In this document: positions 35,256 to 43,699 of the stretch, in pieces
How positions within the stretch are numbered: position 1 is the stretch's first letter
Layout of the letters: each line of letters starts with the position of its first letter
Assembly (NCBI RefSeq): GCF_000019225.1
Contig: NC_010995.1
Location: forward strand, 2,736,501-2,800,500
Direction of reading: 5' to 3'
DNA from: Cellvibrio japonicus Ueda107
Lineage (GTDB): Bacteria; Pseudomonadota; Gammaproteobacteria; Pseudomonadales; Cellvibrionaceae
DNA length: 64,000 nucleotides
Translations under genes and position numbers: made by a program
Notes under the pieces: model-generated
What the model was told of the DNA's origin: nothing
What the model saw: only the letters and a program-made list of their open reading frames with translations
Database searches by the model: none

Positions 35256-37283
35256 TTACACAGCCTGTTTCTTCAATTTCTCAATTTCATCACGCAACTT
35301 CGCGGCCACCTCAAATTCAAGGTCTTTTGCGGCCTGGAACATTTGTTTTTCCAGCAACTCAATCGTCTTCCAAATATCTTTTGGATTGACCTCTACCTTG
35401 TATTTACCCTGCTTCTCCGCAATGGCCATGGCTTTGTTACGCGCGCTGCGGCCACCCGCTCCGGGCACTTGTGCGCCTTCGAGGATATCAGCGATTTGCT
35501 TGCGAATTCCCTGGGGGGTAATGCCCTGTTTGCGGTTGTGGTCGATTTGCTTTTGGCGGCGACGCTCGGTTTCGTCGATAGCGCGCTTCATGGAGCCGGT
35601 CATATTATCGGCATAGAGAATTGCCTTGCCATTCACATTGCGCGCCGCACGGCCGATGGTCTGGATCAGTGAGCGATCCGAGCGCAGGAAGCCCTCCTTA
35701 TCCGCATCAAGGATTGCAACCAGCGATACTTCGGGCATATCCAGGCCTTCACGTAACAGGTTAATTCCCACCAGCACATCAAATTGGCCGAGGCGTAAAT
35801 CGCGGATAATCTCCACCCGCTCAACGGTATCTATATCCGAGTGCAGATAACGCACACGCACACCATGTTCGGCCAGGTATTCTGTCAGGTCTTCGGCCAT
35901 GCGCTTGGTAAGGGTAGTGACCAGTACCCGCTCGTTTTTTTCTGCGCGCAGGCGAATCTCCGACAGCACATCATCCACTTGCGTGCCTGCCGGACGCACT
36001 TCAATTTGCGGATCGACCAGGCCTGTGGGACGCACGACCTGCTCTACCACTTGTCCCTGATGTTCATCTTCGTATTTACCGGGAGTGGCCGATACAAAAA
36101 TCATCTGCGGTGCAATACGCTCCCACTCATCGAAACGCATGGGACGATTATCCAGTGCCGAGGGTAAACGGAATCCGTACTCCACCAGGGTTTCCTTGCG
36201 CGAGCGGTCGCCTTTATACATGGCACCGATTTGTGGGACAGTAACATGGCTTTCATCAATCACCAGCAAGGCATCCGCGGGCAAATAATCGAACAGGGTT
36301 GGTGGTGGCTCGCCAGAAGTGCGCCCGGAAAGGAAACGTGAATAGTTTTCAATACCGTTGCAATAACCCAGCTCGTGCATCATCTCCAGATCATAGCGAG
36401 TGCGTTGCTCCAAGCGTTGCGCCTCTACCAATTTGTTGTTTTCGCGCAGGTACGCCAGGCGCTCACGCAACTCTTCTTTAATATTGTCAATGGCCTCCAA
36501 CACAGTTTCGCGCGGCGTGACATAGTGGGTTTTGGGATAAATGGTATAGCGCGGCACCTTGTGCAGCACTTCGCCGGTTAAGGGATCAAATACCGAAATC
36601 TGTTCCACTTCATCGTCGAACAATTCAACCCGCACCGCCTCCATATCGGAGTCTGCGGGATATATGTCAATGACTTCACCACGCACCCGGTAGGTAGCGC
36701 GGGAAAAATCCATATCGTTGCGCGTATATTGCAGCTCGGCCAGGCGACGCAGTATCTGGCGTTGATCAATGCGGTCGCCGCGCACAATATGCAGCAGCAT
36801 TTTCATGTAAGAGTCCGGATCACCCAAACCGTAAATCGCCGATACCGTCGCAACGATAATCGCGTCCTTGCGCTCCATCAGCGCCTTGGTCGCCGACAAA
36901 CGCATCTGTTCAATATGTTCATTTACCGAAGAATCTTTCTCGATAAAGGTATCGGAGGAAGGCACATAAGCTTCCGGTTGGTAGTAATCGTAGTAAGAGA
37001 CGAAATACTCAACGGCATTGTTGGGAAAGAACTCCTTGAACTCCCCATAGAGCTGGGCAGCCAGGGTCTTGTTGTGGGCCATGATCAGTGTGGGGCGCTG
37101 CACCCTGGCAATCACATTGGCAATGGTAAACGTCTTACCGGAGCCCGTAACCCCTAGCAGGGTTTGGTGTGCCAGCCCCGCCTCTATCCCTGCCACCAAC
37201 CCGGCAATGGCTGATGGCTGGTCACCGGCCGGGGCAAACTCACTGTGGACGACAAACTGCTTGGACTCGAATGATTTGGTCAT
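35256..37283 (-). CDS. uvrB: Excinuclease ABC subunit UvrB
   Basis: DNA damage verification helicase-like subunit of nucleotide excision repair. 675 residues, the standard length. Walker A LLGVTGSGKTFTIAN near 43; beta-hairpin region SYYDYYQPEAYVPSSDTFIE; DEAD-like LLVIDESHVTVPQ; motif VI QTIGRAARNVNGKAILY; and the C-terminal UVR domain (QMFQAAKDLEFEVAAKLRD) that binds UvrA/UvrC. No clear LexA box (CTG-N10-CAG) was seen in the 50 bp upstream. Confidence 0.97.
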   Translation of the reverse strand: MTKSFESKQFVVHSEFAPAGDQPSAIAGLVAGIEAGLAHQTLLGVTGSGKTFTIANVIARVQRPTLIMAHNKTLAAQLYGEFKEFFPNNAVEYFVSYYDYYQPEAYVPSSDTFIEKDSSVNEHIEQMRLSATKALMERKDAIIVATVSAIYGLGDPDSYMKMLLHIVRGDRIDQRQILRRLAELQYTRNDMDFSRATYRVRGEVIDIYPADSDMEAVRVELFDDEVEQISVFDPLTGEVLHKVPRYTIYPKTHYVTPRETVLEAIDNIKEELRERLAYLRENNKLVEAQRLEQRTRYDLEMMHELGYCNGIENYSRFLSGRTSGEPPPTLFDYLPADALLVIDESHVTVPQIGAMYKGDRSRKETLVEYGFRLPSALDNRPMRFDEWERIAPQMIFVSATPGKYEDEHQGQVVEQVVRPTGLVDPQIEVRPAGTQVDDVLSEIRLRAEKNERVLVTTLTKRMAEDLTEYLAEHGVRVRYLHSDIDTVERVEIIRDLRLGQFDVLVGINLLREGLDMPEVSLVAILDADKEGFLRSDRSLIQTIGRAARNVNGKAILYADNMTGSMKRAIDETERRRQKQIDHNRKQGITPQGIRKQIADILEGAQVPGAGGRSARNKAMAIAEKQGKYKVEVNPKDIWKTIELLEKQMFQAAKDLEFEVAAKLRDEIEKLKKQAV

Positions 37284-37827
37284 GGCACTCAGTACTGCTG
37301 GAAGATATAAAAACGGGATTGTAACGAAAACCGGAGCAAATCTCGCAACAAGCCGGGAAAATGGCCGACACCAAACTCGCTACCCTTGATCAATACTACA
37401 CCTAAAGTCGGTCAAGCTACCCCAAACCACTGACAAACCATGTCAGTGACTCTTCAACTCTCGCGCCAGGGAAGTGTGATATGAACAAATTTCGTACCGG
37501 GATATCGCGATTGAAGAAACCGGAATTCCCCGTTTAGAACTTGAAATGCTATCAGACCCGCAAAAGTTGACCCGTGGAGAGCTATGATTTAGAAATATCA
37601 AAGCGGAACATTTACACAGAATCCAATTTTTTGTTCTGCTAACGTAATGATGTCCTCTGCATACACATACCTGAACACACCTTGACGACACATTATTCAT
37701 AAAACATTAAAAAACGGGTAAATACACTTTCAGCAGTGAAACTTTTTACAGATTTCCACCAAGAGTGTTTTTACACTGGGCAGCTAACACGCCCTGGTCA
37801 CCATCATCAACCACATGGAGGTTTAGC
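37284..37827. other. Intergenic region between uvrB and the PEP-CTERM gene
   Basis: 544 bp, AT-rich in the second half. No gene recognised. Bases 37480-37588 can be read on the plus strand as a 34-codon fragment (YRDIAIEETGIPRLELEM...) right after a stop codon and with no start; it looks like a piece of real coding sequence, perhaps a decayed gene. The ORFs on the other strand here are Cys/Ser-rich and not convincing. The last 150 bp probably hold the promoter of the following gene. Confidence 0.5.
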
Positions 37828-38532
37828 ATGAAAATGCTTATTCAAATTATTACCCTCGGCTGGCTGCTATGCCTTGCCAGTGTCACCTGGTCACTTCCCA
37901 TTACGGAGGCAGACGCGTTTATTGCCGACGATAAAAAAGCATTTCGCGAACAGGGCAGCAGCCTTATCTGGCTTGATGTCGACACGTTTGAAAATGATGA
38001 TCACCTGGCAGACATGAAAACATTGGGGTGGCGCTTACCAACACAGGCCGAAGTGTTAAACCTGCTAGGCAATATTTTCTCACTCCACTGGGATTTAGAT
38101 ACCACAGTTCATTACAACGCCACCGAATTTCACGTTTCCGGCAGCATACCTTTCCCGGAAATGCTCGCCATGTTTGGTATTTTCAAAACCGTTGCGCCCG
38201 AATTTGATAGCGCGGGACAAACACATAACCTTGCTTTAGGCAGTTTTCTTGGCGAGGACGGCAACGTTAAACAAGCAGAAATTATTCTTTTTACCAATTA
38301 CTACCCACCGTTTTACTACGCACCAGGAGACATTACTTACGGTGACTTCCATGAAACCGAACTCTACGGATGGATTCGCGATGAAAGCATTCTCTCCGCA
38401 CCCTTCGCGCCCAGCTTGCTGGTACGCGAAGTATCAGTCCCGGAATCCAGTACCGTGATATTGCTGTTACTCGGCCTTGCCTGCCTTGGTTTAAAGCGCC
38501 GGGGTTTACTTAACCGGCGCCACACATTTTAG
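37828..38532 (+). CDS. Secreted protein with PEP-CTERM-like sorting tail
   Basis: 234 residues from the ATG at 37828, preceded by GGAGG. A signal peptide (LIQIITLGWLLCLASVTWS) is followed by a globular domain without a known family (about 22-205) and a C-terminal tag VPESSTVILLLLGLACLGLKRRG: VPE-motif, membrane segment and basic end, as in PEP-CTERM substrates of exosortase. WLDVDTFEND and YGWIRDES resemble regions of other PEP-CTERM proteins with WD-rich beta-structure. The tag is a variant (VPESS). No exosortase gene is in the window. The 3' end overlaps the convergent LysR gene by 23 bp. Confidence 0.75.
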   Translation: MKMLIQIITLGWLLCLASVTWSLPITEADAFIADDKKAFREQGSSLIWLDVDTFENDDHLADMKTLGWRLPTQAEVLNLLGNIFSLHWDLDTTVHYNATEFHVSGSIPFPEMLAMFGIFKTVAPEFDSAGQTHNLALGSFLGEDGNVKQAEIILFTNYYPPFYYAPGDITYGDFHETELYGWIRDESILSAPFAPSLLVREVSVPESSTVILLLLGLACLGLKRRGLLNRRHTF

Positions 38533-39448
38533 GCAGTTCCTGCTTAAGTACCTCGGCCAGATGACGTGTAGCCGGACCGGCAAAGTCCCGGTCGGCAAAT
38601 GTCAGGTAAGTGGTGACTTCGCGAACATAACCCACCTCAACCGGCAAGTATTTCAGTCGTCCCGCCGCAATATCTTCATGGGTGTAAGGATCAGGCAACC
38701 AGGCGAAGCCCAAACCCATGCGAATGGCATCCAGGGATGTCTTGATATGGCTGACAGTCCAGCGCTGATCCGCTTCCTGCCAGCCTTCAGAACGACGGCG
38801 GTACTGGCCGGAGTCACGCACAATGATCTGGCGATGCTGGCGCATATCCTCGTAATTGATCGGACGCCCCAGCTGCTGTAACGGATGATCGGCGCTGGAT
38901 ACACCATGCATAGTCACAGTCACCAGTTTTTCCCCCATAAATCCTGGCGGCACCCTTCCTCCAATCGCTAAATCGACCTGGCGCTGTAGCAGGGCATCTT
39001 CTGTACCGCTCAGGACAGATTCAAATACCTCAACCCGCGTCTCGGGGAAATGTTCGGAAAAGACCTCCAGGCACTGCAATATCCTGGCGGGCGGAATAAT
39101 CAGGTCAGCGGCGATCTTGATCAGCGGTTCCACCTGTACCGACAGGCAACCCGCCGACTTCTCCAGGCGCTCTGCCTGCTCAAGCAGCTGTTTGGCGCGG
39201 CGGTATAACAGCTCCCCCGCCGGAGTTGCCACGGCTTTGCGTCCCTGTAACTGGAAGACCTTAACACTCAGGGCTGACTCCAGTTGGGAGATGGCATAGG
39301 ACACCGAAGACTGGCTCTTGTTGAGCAATTCGGCGGCGCGGGCATAGCCGCCGGCATCAATCACTGCCAGCAAGGCACGCCACTGTTCAAGGGTGACTTT
39401 GTTTTCACTGATCCCGATAACAGCCGGAGGGGTTATTTCCATACTCAT
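38510..39448 (-). CDS. LysR-family transcriptional regulator next to azoR
   Basis: Helix-turn-helix N-terminus (LEQWRALLAVIDAGGYARAAELL then NKSQSSVSYAISQLESALSVKVF) and a LysR substrate-binding domain. I start at the ATG at 39448 (MSMEITPPAVIG), with 39442 as alternative, giving 312 residues. It is divergent from azoR, 118 bp apart, so it probably controls azoR, pirin and the FMN reductase gene. Effector unknown; such regulators of quinone- or azo-reductase genes often respond to electrophiles. Confidence 0.87.
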   Translation of the reverse strand: MSMEITPPAVIGISENKVTLEQWRALLAVIDAGGYARAAELLNKSQSSVSYAISQLESALSVKVFQLQGRKAVATPAGELLYRRAKQLLEQAERLEKSAGCLSVQVEPLIKIAADLIIPPARILQCLEVFSEHFPETRVEVFESVLSGTEDALLQRQVDLAIGGRVPPGFMGEKLVTVTMHGVSSADHPLQQLGRPINYEDMRQHRQIIVRDSGQYRRRSEGWQEADQRWTVSHIKTSLDAIRMGLGFAWLPDPYTHEDIAAGRLKYLPVEVGYVREVTTYLTFADRDFAGPATRHLAEVLKQELPKMCGAG

Positions 39449-39566
39449 AACGAAACCATCCAATAATTCGATCAAATCTAACCAAATATCGCTATTTATC
39501 ATCAGCCAGTCAAATCATTTAATGGATTCATGGCGATTAAGCCACCTAACTGATGAGGAAATGACG

Positions 39567-40166
39567 ATGGCAACCCTATTACAAATCAAGAGCAGTTTGT
39601 TTGGTGACAACGGCAACTCCAGCCAATTGGCCAATGAGTTTGTTGAACGCTGGAAAACACAAAACCCCAATGGTGAAGTTGTCATACGCGATTTTGCCAA
39701 AGAAGACGTCCCCCATTTGGATGCAACCCGCGTACAGGCACTGTTTACCCCGGCAGAACAGCGCACCGCTGAACAACAAGCCGTGGTTGAATATTCGGAT
39801 AAGATCATTGCTGAAATCCAGGCAGCCGATGCGATTGTCCTGGGAGTGCCTTTATACAACTTCGGTATTCCCTCGACCCTGAAGGCTTATTTCGACCATA
39901 TTGCCCGTGCCGGTGTGACTTTTAAATACACCGAAACCGGCCCGGTCGGCCTGCTTACCGATAAACCGGTCTACATACTGGCTGCACGCGGTGGCATCTA
40001 CAAAGGCCAACCCAGCGATACCCAAAGTCGCTACCTGGTAGACTTCCTGAACTTTGTCGGTCTGAAGGATATTCATTTTATCTATGCCGAAGGGCTGAAT
40101 ATGGGCCAGAAAGACCAAGCCTTTGCCAGCGCGAAACACGAAATTGAACAGGAAATCGCGGCCTGA
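39567..40166 (+). CDS. azoR: FMN-dependent NADH-azoreductase / quinone reductase AzoR
   Basis: Two-electron reductase of quinones and azo compounds using NADH and FMN. Start at the ATG at 39567, with GAGG 9 bp upstream; another ATG at 39561 is possible. 199 residues. LLQIKSSLFGDNGNSSQLANEF binds the FMN phosphate; VLGVPLYNFGIPSTLKAYFDHIARAG and YILAARGGIYKG complete the site and match AzoR. First gene of an apparent azoR-pirin-FMN reductase operon. Confidence 0.93.
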   Translation: MATLLQIKSSLFGDNGNSSQLANEFVERWKTQNPNGEVVIRDFAKEDVPHLDATRVQALFTPAEQRTAEQQAVVEYSDKIIAEIQAADAIVLGVPLYNFGIPSTLKAYFDHIARAGVTFKYTETGPVGLLTDKPVYILAARGGIYKGQPSDTQSRYLVDFLNFVGLKDIHFIYAEGLNMGQKDQAFASAKHEIEQEIAA

Positions 40167-40202
40167 TTGGCCGCCCTTTCCCCCAACCGGAGGAACCATG
40201 TT

Positions 40203-41057
40203 ATGCAACGCCAACTGCAACAGATTATCCAGGGCCGCGACACCAGCGACGGCGCGGGTGTTCGCATCAAGCGCAGCCTTGGCCAGCATCAACACGCGCG
40301 TTTCGATCCATTTTTGATGCTGGATGAATTCGGCAGCGCCAGTGCCGATGACTACATCGCCGGCTTTCCGGCGCATCCGCATCGCGGCTTTGAAACTGTC
40401 ACCTATATGCTCGAAGGTCACATGCTGCACGAAGACCACCTGGGTAACAAAGGCCACCTGCGCAACGGCGATGTGCAGTGGATGACCGCCGGGCGAGGCA
40501 TTATCCATTCGGAAATGCCGCAGCAGGAACAGGGCCTGATGCGCGGGTTCCAGCTCTGGCTCAACCTGCCCGCTGCGGAAAAAATGAAACCGGCGCACTA
40601 CCGCGATATACCGGCGGCGGATATTCCCCTGGCGATCCTGCCCAATGGCGGCACCATCAAAGTCATTGCCAGCAGCGCCTTTGTGGGAGGCCGGATTATC
40701 AGTGGCCCTATCCAGGGGCTGACGACCGAGGCTATTTATTGGGACATTCACTTGCCACAGCATGCCGAATTCCACCACGCGATTCCCGAAGAGCACAATA
40801 CATTTTTGTATGTGTATGAAGGCGCAGTGGCTATCGGTGAAGACAAACGCCGACTCACCCAAGGCAGTGCGGGATTGCTTGGCAAGGGCGATCAATTAAG
40901 CGTACAGGCACTGCAGGACAATACCCGTTTCCTGGTTTTGTCTGGCAAGCCATTGAAAGAGCCTATCGTGCAATACGGCCCGTTTGTGATGAATACCACC
41001 GAGGAAATTGAACAGGCAATCCAGGATTATCGCAACGGAGATTTGATTCGCTACTAA
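40203..41057 (+). CDS. Pirin family protein
   Basis: Bicupin iron protein; some bacterial members act as quercetinase, others bind regulators. The ATG at 40203 lies 9 bp after GGAGG and gives 284 residues. Cupin metal ligands are in FPAHPHRGFETVTYMLEG and MTAGRGIIHSEMP (His and Glu). Lies 36 bp after azoR. It may deal with flavonoid or quinone substrates in a plant-associated organism, which is inference from the neighbours. Confidence 0.92.
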   Translation: MQRQLQQIIQGRDTSDGAGVRIKRSLGQHQHARFDPFLMLDEFGSASADDYIAGFPAHPHRGFETVTYMLEGHMLHEDHLGNKGHLRNGDVQWMTAGRGIIHSEMPQQEQGLMRGFQLWLNLPAAEKMKPAHYRDIPAADIPLAILPNGGTIKVIASSAFVGGRIISGPIQGLTTEAIYWDIHLPQHAEFHHAIPEEHNTFLYVYEGAVAIGEDKRRLTQGSAGLLGKGDQLSVQALQDNTRFLVLSGKPLKEPIVQYGPFVMNTTEEIEQAIQDYRNGDLIRY

Positions 41058-41142
41058 ACTTGTTTTTGCATAGTTTGCAGTGCCTCGCGCACTGCTTTTT
41101 TGTTTTCACAATACCGGTTTGACCAATACCGAAGGAGTTGTT

Positions 41143-41682
41143 ATGAAAGTTCTCGCCATTTGCGGCAGCCTGCGCGCCAAATCCACCAACAAGGGCCTGG
41201 TAAGTTACGCCCAAGCCAATGCACCAGAGGGCATGGTGATTGAGCTCGCGGACCTCAACCAGGTTCCTTTTTACAACGCTGACCTTAGCGAGCGGCCCGA
41301 GGCGGTTAAAAAACTATTGCAGCAGATCGGCGATGCTGACGCACTCTTGTTGGCCTGCCCGGAGTACAACTATTCGATTGCACCTGCGTTGAAAAATGCA
41401 CTCGATTGGGCCTCTCGCGAGACCAACAACACCCTCCTCAATGGCAAGGCTGTTGCAATCATGGGAGCGGGAGGAGGCATGGGAACGTCACGGGCGCAGT
41501 ATCACCTGCGCCAGGTTTGTGTTTATCTAAACCTGCATCCGCTTAATAAGCCGGAAGTATTTGCCAACGCCTTTGCCAATACCTTTGATGGCGATGGCAA
41601 CCTGGTGGATGAAAAAATACAGGCAACGATTCGATCCCAACTGATTGCACTGCAGGAGTGGAGCGCTCAACTCGCCAAATAA
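41143..41682 (+). CDS. NAD(P)H-dependent FMN reductase / quinone reductase
   Basis: 179 residues of the NADPH-dependent FMN reductase family. ATG at 41143 with AAGGAG 8 bp upstream. FMN phosphate loop CGSLRAKSTNKGLVSYA and isoalloxazine loop LLACPEYNYSIAPALKNALDWASR are clear. A conserved family that includes ChrR-like quinone reductases. Third gene of the azoR cluster; its terminator has been split by an insertion sequence. Confidence 0.9.
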   Translation: MKVLAICGSLRAKSTNKGLVSYAQANAPEGMVIELADLNQVPFYNADLSERPEAVKKLLQQIGDADALLLACPEYNYSIAPALKNALDWASRETNNTLLNGKAVAIMGAGGGMGTSRAQYHLRQVCVYLNLHPLNKPEVFANAFANTFDGDGNLVDEKIQATIRSQLIALQEWSAQLAK

Positions 41683-41754
41683 TTTCCGTCATTTTGGCAA
41701 TGACACATTAAGGGCACACAATGTATCGAAAGCATTCCCTGGTTCACCACCCAC

Positions 41755-41772
41755 AAAAAAGGCGCTAATAGC
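41755..41772 (+). terminator. Left half of a terminator split by the insertion sequence
   Basis: AAAAAAGGCGCTAATAGC lies just before the IS; GCTAATAGCGCCTTTTT lies just after it (43047-43063). Removing the IS and one target copy restores AAAAAA-GGCGC-TAATA-GCGCC-TTTTT, a bidirectional rho-independent terminator between the FMN reductase gene and the convergent dps gene. Confidence 0.85.
41764..41772 (+). repeat. Target-site duplication, left copy
   Basis: GCTAATAGC next to the IS left end at 41773. The right copy is at 43047-43055. Nine bases fit the IS4 family. Confidence 0.88.
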
Positions 41773-41790
41773 CACTGCTGTCCCATAGTT
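41773..41790 (+). repeat. IS left terminal inverted repeat
   Basis: CACTGCTGTCCCATAGTT, perfect inverted match to 43029-43046. Confidence 0.92.
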
Positions 41791-41794
41791 CTAC

Positions 41795-42946
41795 TCATAA
41801 GGCGAGCCTCATTTGAGGCTCGCTTTTTTTATGATTCGGCGGGTCCGGTATCAGGATGCTTTTTAGACTCCTACGCTCAAACAAATTTAACTGAATTACC
41901 CTCATGATCCGTTGAACTGTCCATCCCGCTTTAGTGCTGTGACGCGAAAATGCCAACAATAGATACGTAATCATGGCAATCCAAATTTGTGTTAACACCG
42001 CATTTCTTGAAGTGCCCACAAACGCTTTGATCTTCAGGTTTTGTTTGATCGCTTTGAAGAACAACTCCACCTGCCAGCGATCCTTATAAATCGCTGCAAT
42101 TGTGGCCGCCGCCAGCTGAAAGTTGTTGGTGAGAAACTCATAGAATTTGCCGGTTGTTGCGTCACGATAGCCAATTCGACGCAACTTCGGTGCGCCGCGT
42201 TTGATCGCATGAGCGCTGGATAATTGAATGACCTGATCACTGATAATACCTTTGCTGCTGTCGGCATAGCGACGTTCTTCCACGCGATAGACGGCTTTGG
42301 CGCGCAAGCGGGTTACAAAGAAAACTCCTTTATCTGTCAATAACTTAAACCAGCGGTAATCCACGTAGCCTTTATCAAACGCAACGATGCTGCCTTTGGG
42401 AAAATCAAATTTTCGTCCCTCAATCATGTCGTTTTCCTGGCCATCACTGAGTGCGACAAACTCCGGCACTTGGGTGCCATGATTCAGGCCAACACTTAAT
42501 TTTACATTTGCTGTGTCATCTCGATGCGCCGCCCAGGGAAATACCGACAGCGATAAATCAATCGCGCTGGCATCAAGGGAGTACAGCGGATTTTTAAACT
42601 GGAATTTGTGTTTGCCCTGCATGGATTTACAGCGGTGAAGCAGACGAGCAAATACGTGTTTGTAGAGTTCGGCGGGCTGTACTTCGTTGATTCGTGCCAA
42701 CGTTGAACGGGCTATTGGCTTGGCACCGAGATGATAAAGTTTATGCTGCTGTGCTTCGAGATTGGATTGAATATCACGCAAGCTTTGGCGGCCAGAGAGC
42801 TGCGACATGGCCATGCCGACAAATTGATCCCAGCGGGTGGCCGAGCGCAATTTTTGGCCGACATGATGCTTTTTAGCTTCCGCTTCAAATTCATGTCTCG
42901 ATAAAGGTTTGAGTAGTTGATGAAATGCGGTGTTAGAATGTGACAA
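41795..42946 (-). CDS. IS4-family DDE transposase
   Basis: 383 residues, full length, on the minus strand. The frame opens at a TTG (42946) with AAGGA upstream and has no nearby ATG. An N-terminal helical region (HEFEAEAKKHHVGQKLRSAT; MSQLSGRQSLRDIQSNLE) precedes the DDE core: first Asp in YSLDASAIDLSL, second in SIVAFDKGYVDYRWF, and the IS4 YREK signature in IYKDRWQVELFFKAIKQNL (Y-2-R-3-E-6-K). The gene looks functional. Confidence 0.93.
   Translation of the reverse strand: MSHSNTAFHQLLKPLSRHEFEAEAKKHHVGQKLRSATRWDQFVGMAMSQLSGRQSLRDIQSNLEAQQHKLYHLGAKPIARSTLARINEVQPAELYKHVFARLLHRCKSMQGKHKFQFKNPLYSLDASAIDLSLSVFPWAAHRDDTANVKLSVGLNHGTQVPEFVALSDGQENDMIEGRKFDFPKGSIVAFDKGYVDYRWFKLLTDKGVFFVTRLRAKAVYRVEERRYADSSKGIISDQVIQLSSAHAIKRGAPKLRRIGYRDATTGKFYEFLTNNFQLAAATIAAIYKDRWQVELFFKAIKQNLKIKAFVGTSRNAVLTQIWIAMITYLLLAFSRHSTKAGWTVQRIMRVIQLNLFERRSLKSILIPDPPNHKKSEPQMRLAL
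41802..41830 (+). terminator. Outward-blocking terminator at the IS left end
   Basis: Perfect 9-bp stem (GCGAGCCTC, loop ATTT, GAGGCTCGC) followed by seven T on the plus strand. It would stop transcripts entering the IS from the FMN reductase side, antisense to the transposase, and now may serve as that gene's terminator. It overlaps the last codons of the transposase. Confidence 0.82.
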
Positions 42947-43028
42947 AGCCTGTTTTCCTTTGTTTTACCAATGTTTGGTCGCACTTACATTGTATCAACT
43001 TGGAAAACAGGCTTTTCTTTTATCTACA

Positions 43029-43046
43029 AACTATGGGACAGCAGTG
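43029..43046 (-). repeat. IS right terminal inverted repeat
   Basis: AACTATGGGACAGCAGTG, perfect complement of the left repeat. Confidence 0.92.
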
Positions 43047-43063
43047 GCTAATAGCGCCTTTTT
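43047..43063 (-). terminator. Right half of the split terminator with second target copy
   Basis: GCTAATAGCGCCTTTTT beside the IS right end; the first nine bases are the second target copy. On the minus strand it is 38 bp downstream of the dps stop, so dps has also lost its intact terminator. Confidence 0.8.
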
Positions 43064-43100
43064 ACTTGTCCCATTTTTTAGCTGTTGCCTTACCAGAAGA

Positions 43101-43568
43101 TTACTCCAGCAAGCTGCGCAACATCCAGGCTGTTTTTTCGTGCAGTTGGATACGCTGGGTCAATAAATCCGCTGTAGCTTCATCTGCCGCTGCTTCCGCT
43201 ACAGGGAAAATCGAACGTGCTGTGCGCACTACAGCCTCCTGTCCCTCCACCAACAAGCGGATCATATCCTGCGCCTTGGGCACTCCCACTTCTTCCTTGA
43301 TACTGCTCAACTCAACATATTGCTTGTAGGTGCCTGGGGCATGGAATCCCAGGGAGCGGATGCGCTCGGCAATCAAATCTACCGCCAGGGCCAGCTCGTT
43401 ATACTGGGTTTCAAACATCAGATGCAGCGTCTGGAACATGGGGCCTGTGACATTCCAGTGGAAATTGTGGGTTTTCAGGTAAAGTGTGTAGGTATCTGCC
43501 AACAGGTGCGATAGGCCTTTGGCAATTTCTTCACGGTGGGCCTGGGAAATTCCGATATCGATGTTCAT
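43101..43568 (-). CDS. dps: Dps family DNA-binding/iron-storage protein
   Basis: Ferritin-like protein that oxidises and stores iron and protects DNA in stress. 155 residues. The ferroxidase segment is LKTHNFHWNVTGPMFQTLHLMFETQYNELALAVDLIAERIR, with the His, Asp and Glu positions of Dps (HNFHWNV; Glu/Asp pair in the second helix). It has a short N-terminus without Lys-rich tail, so DNA binding may be weak. Faces the azoR cluster with the IS between. Confidence 0.92.
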   Translation of the reverse strand: MNIDIGISQAHREEIAKGLSHLLADTYTLYLKTHNFHWNVTGPMFQTLHLMFETQYNELALAVDLIAERIRSLGFHAPGTYKQYVELSSIKEEVGVPKAQDMIRLLVEGQEAVVRTARSIFPVAEAAADEATADLLTQRIQLHEKTAWMLRSLLE

Positions 43569-43699
43569 AAGTACTCCTTAGGTACAGGGTTCTGATTAAG
43601 CGTAAAAAAAACCGCTCATAAAGGCCAGTTGTTGTTGGCTATGACAAGAATTGATAAATCCCGCAAAAACATAAGCGCTATACATCGTGGTTATAACCC

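Larger units (their letters stand above)
41773..43046 (-). mobile_element. Complete IS4-family insertion sequence, 1274 bp
   Basis: Bounded by perfect 18-bp terminal inverted repeats (CACTGCTGTCCCATAGTT at 41773-41790; its complement at 43029-43046) and a 9-bp duplication of GCTAATAGC. It holds one transposase gene on the minus strand that looks intact. Inserted in the loop and one arm of a terminator. The preserved duplication and repeats suggest recent arrival. IS name not known. Confidence 0.93.

Noticed and set aside
37284..37340. LexA box upstream of uvrB
   Set aside because: No CTG-N10-CAG pattern was seen near the start.
37443..37700. 85-residue minus-strand frame in the uvrB-PEP-CTERM gap
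   Set aside because: Cys/Ser-rich, no ribosome-binding site, no recognisable family.
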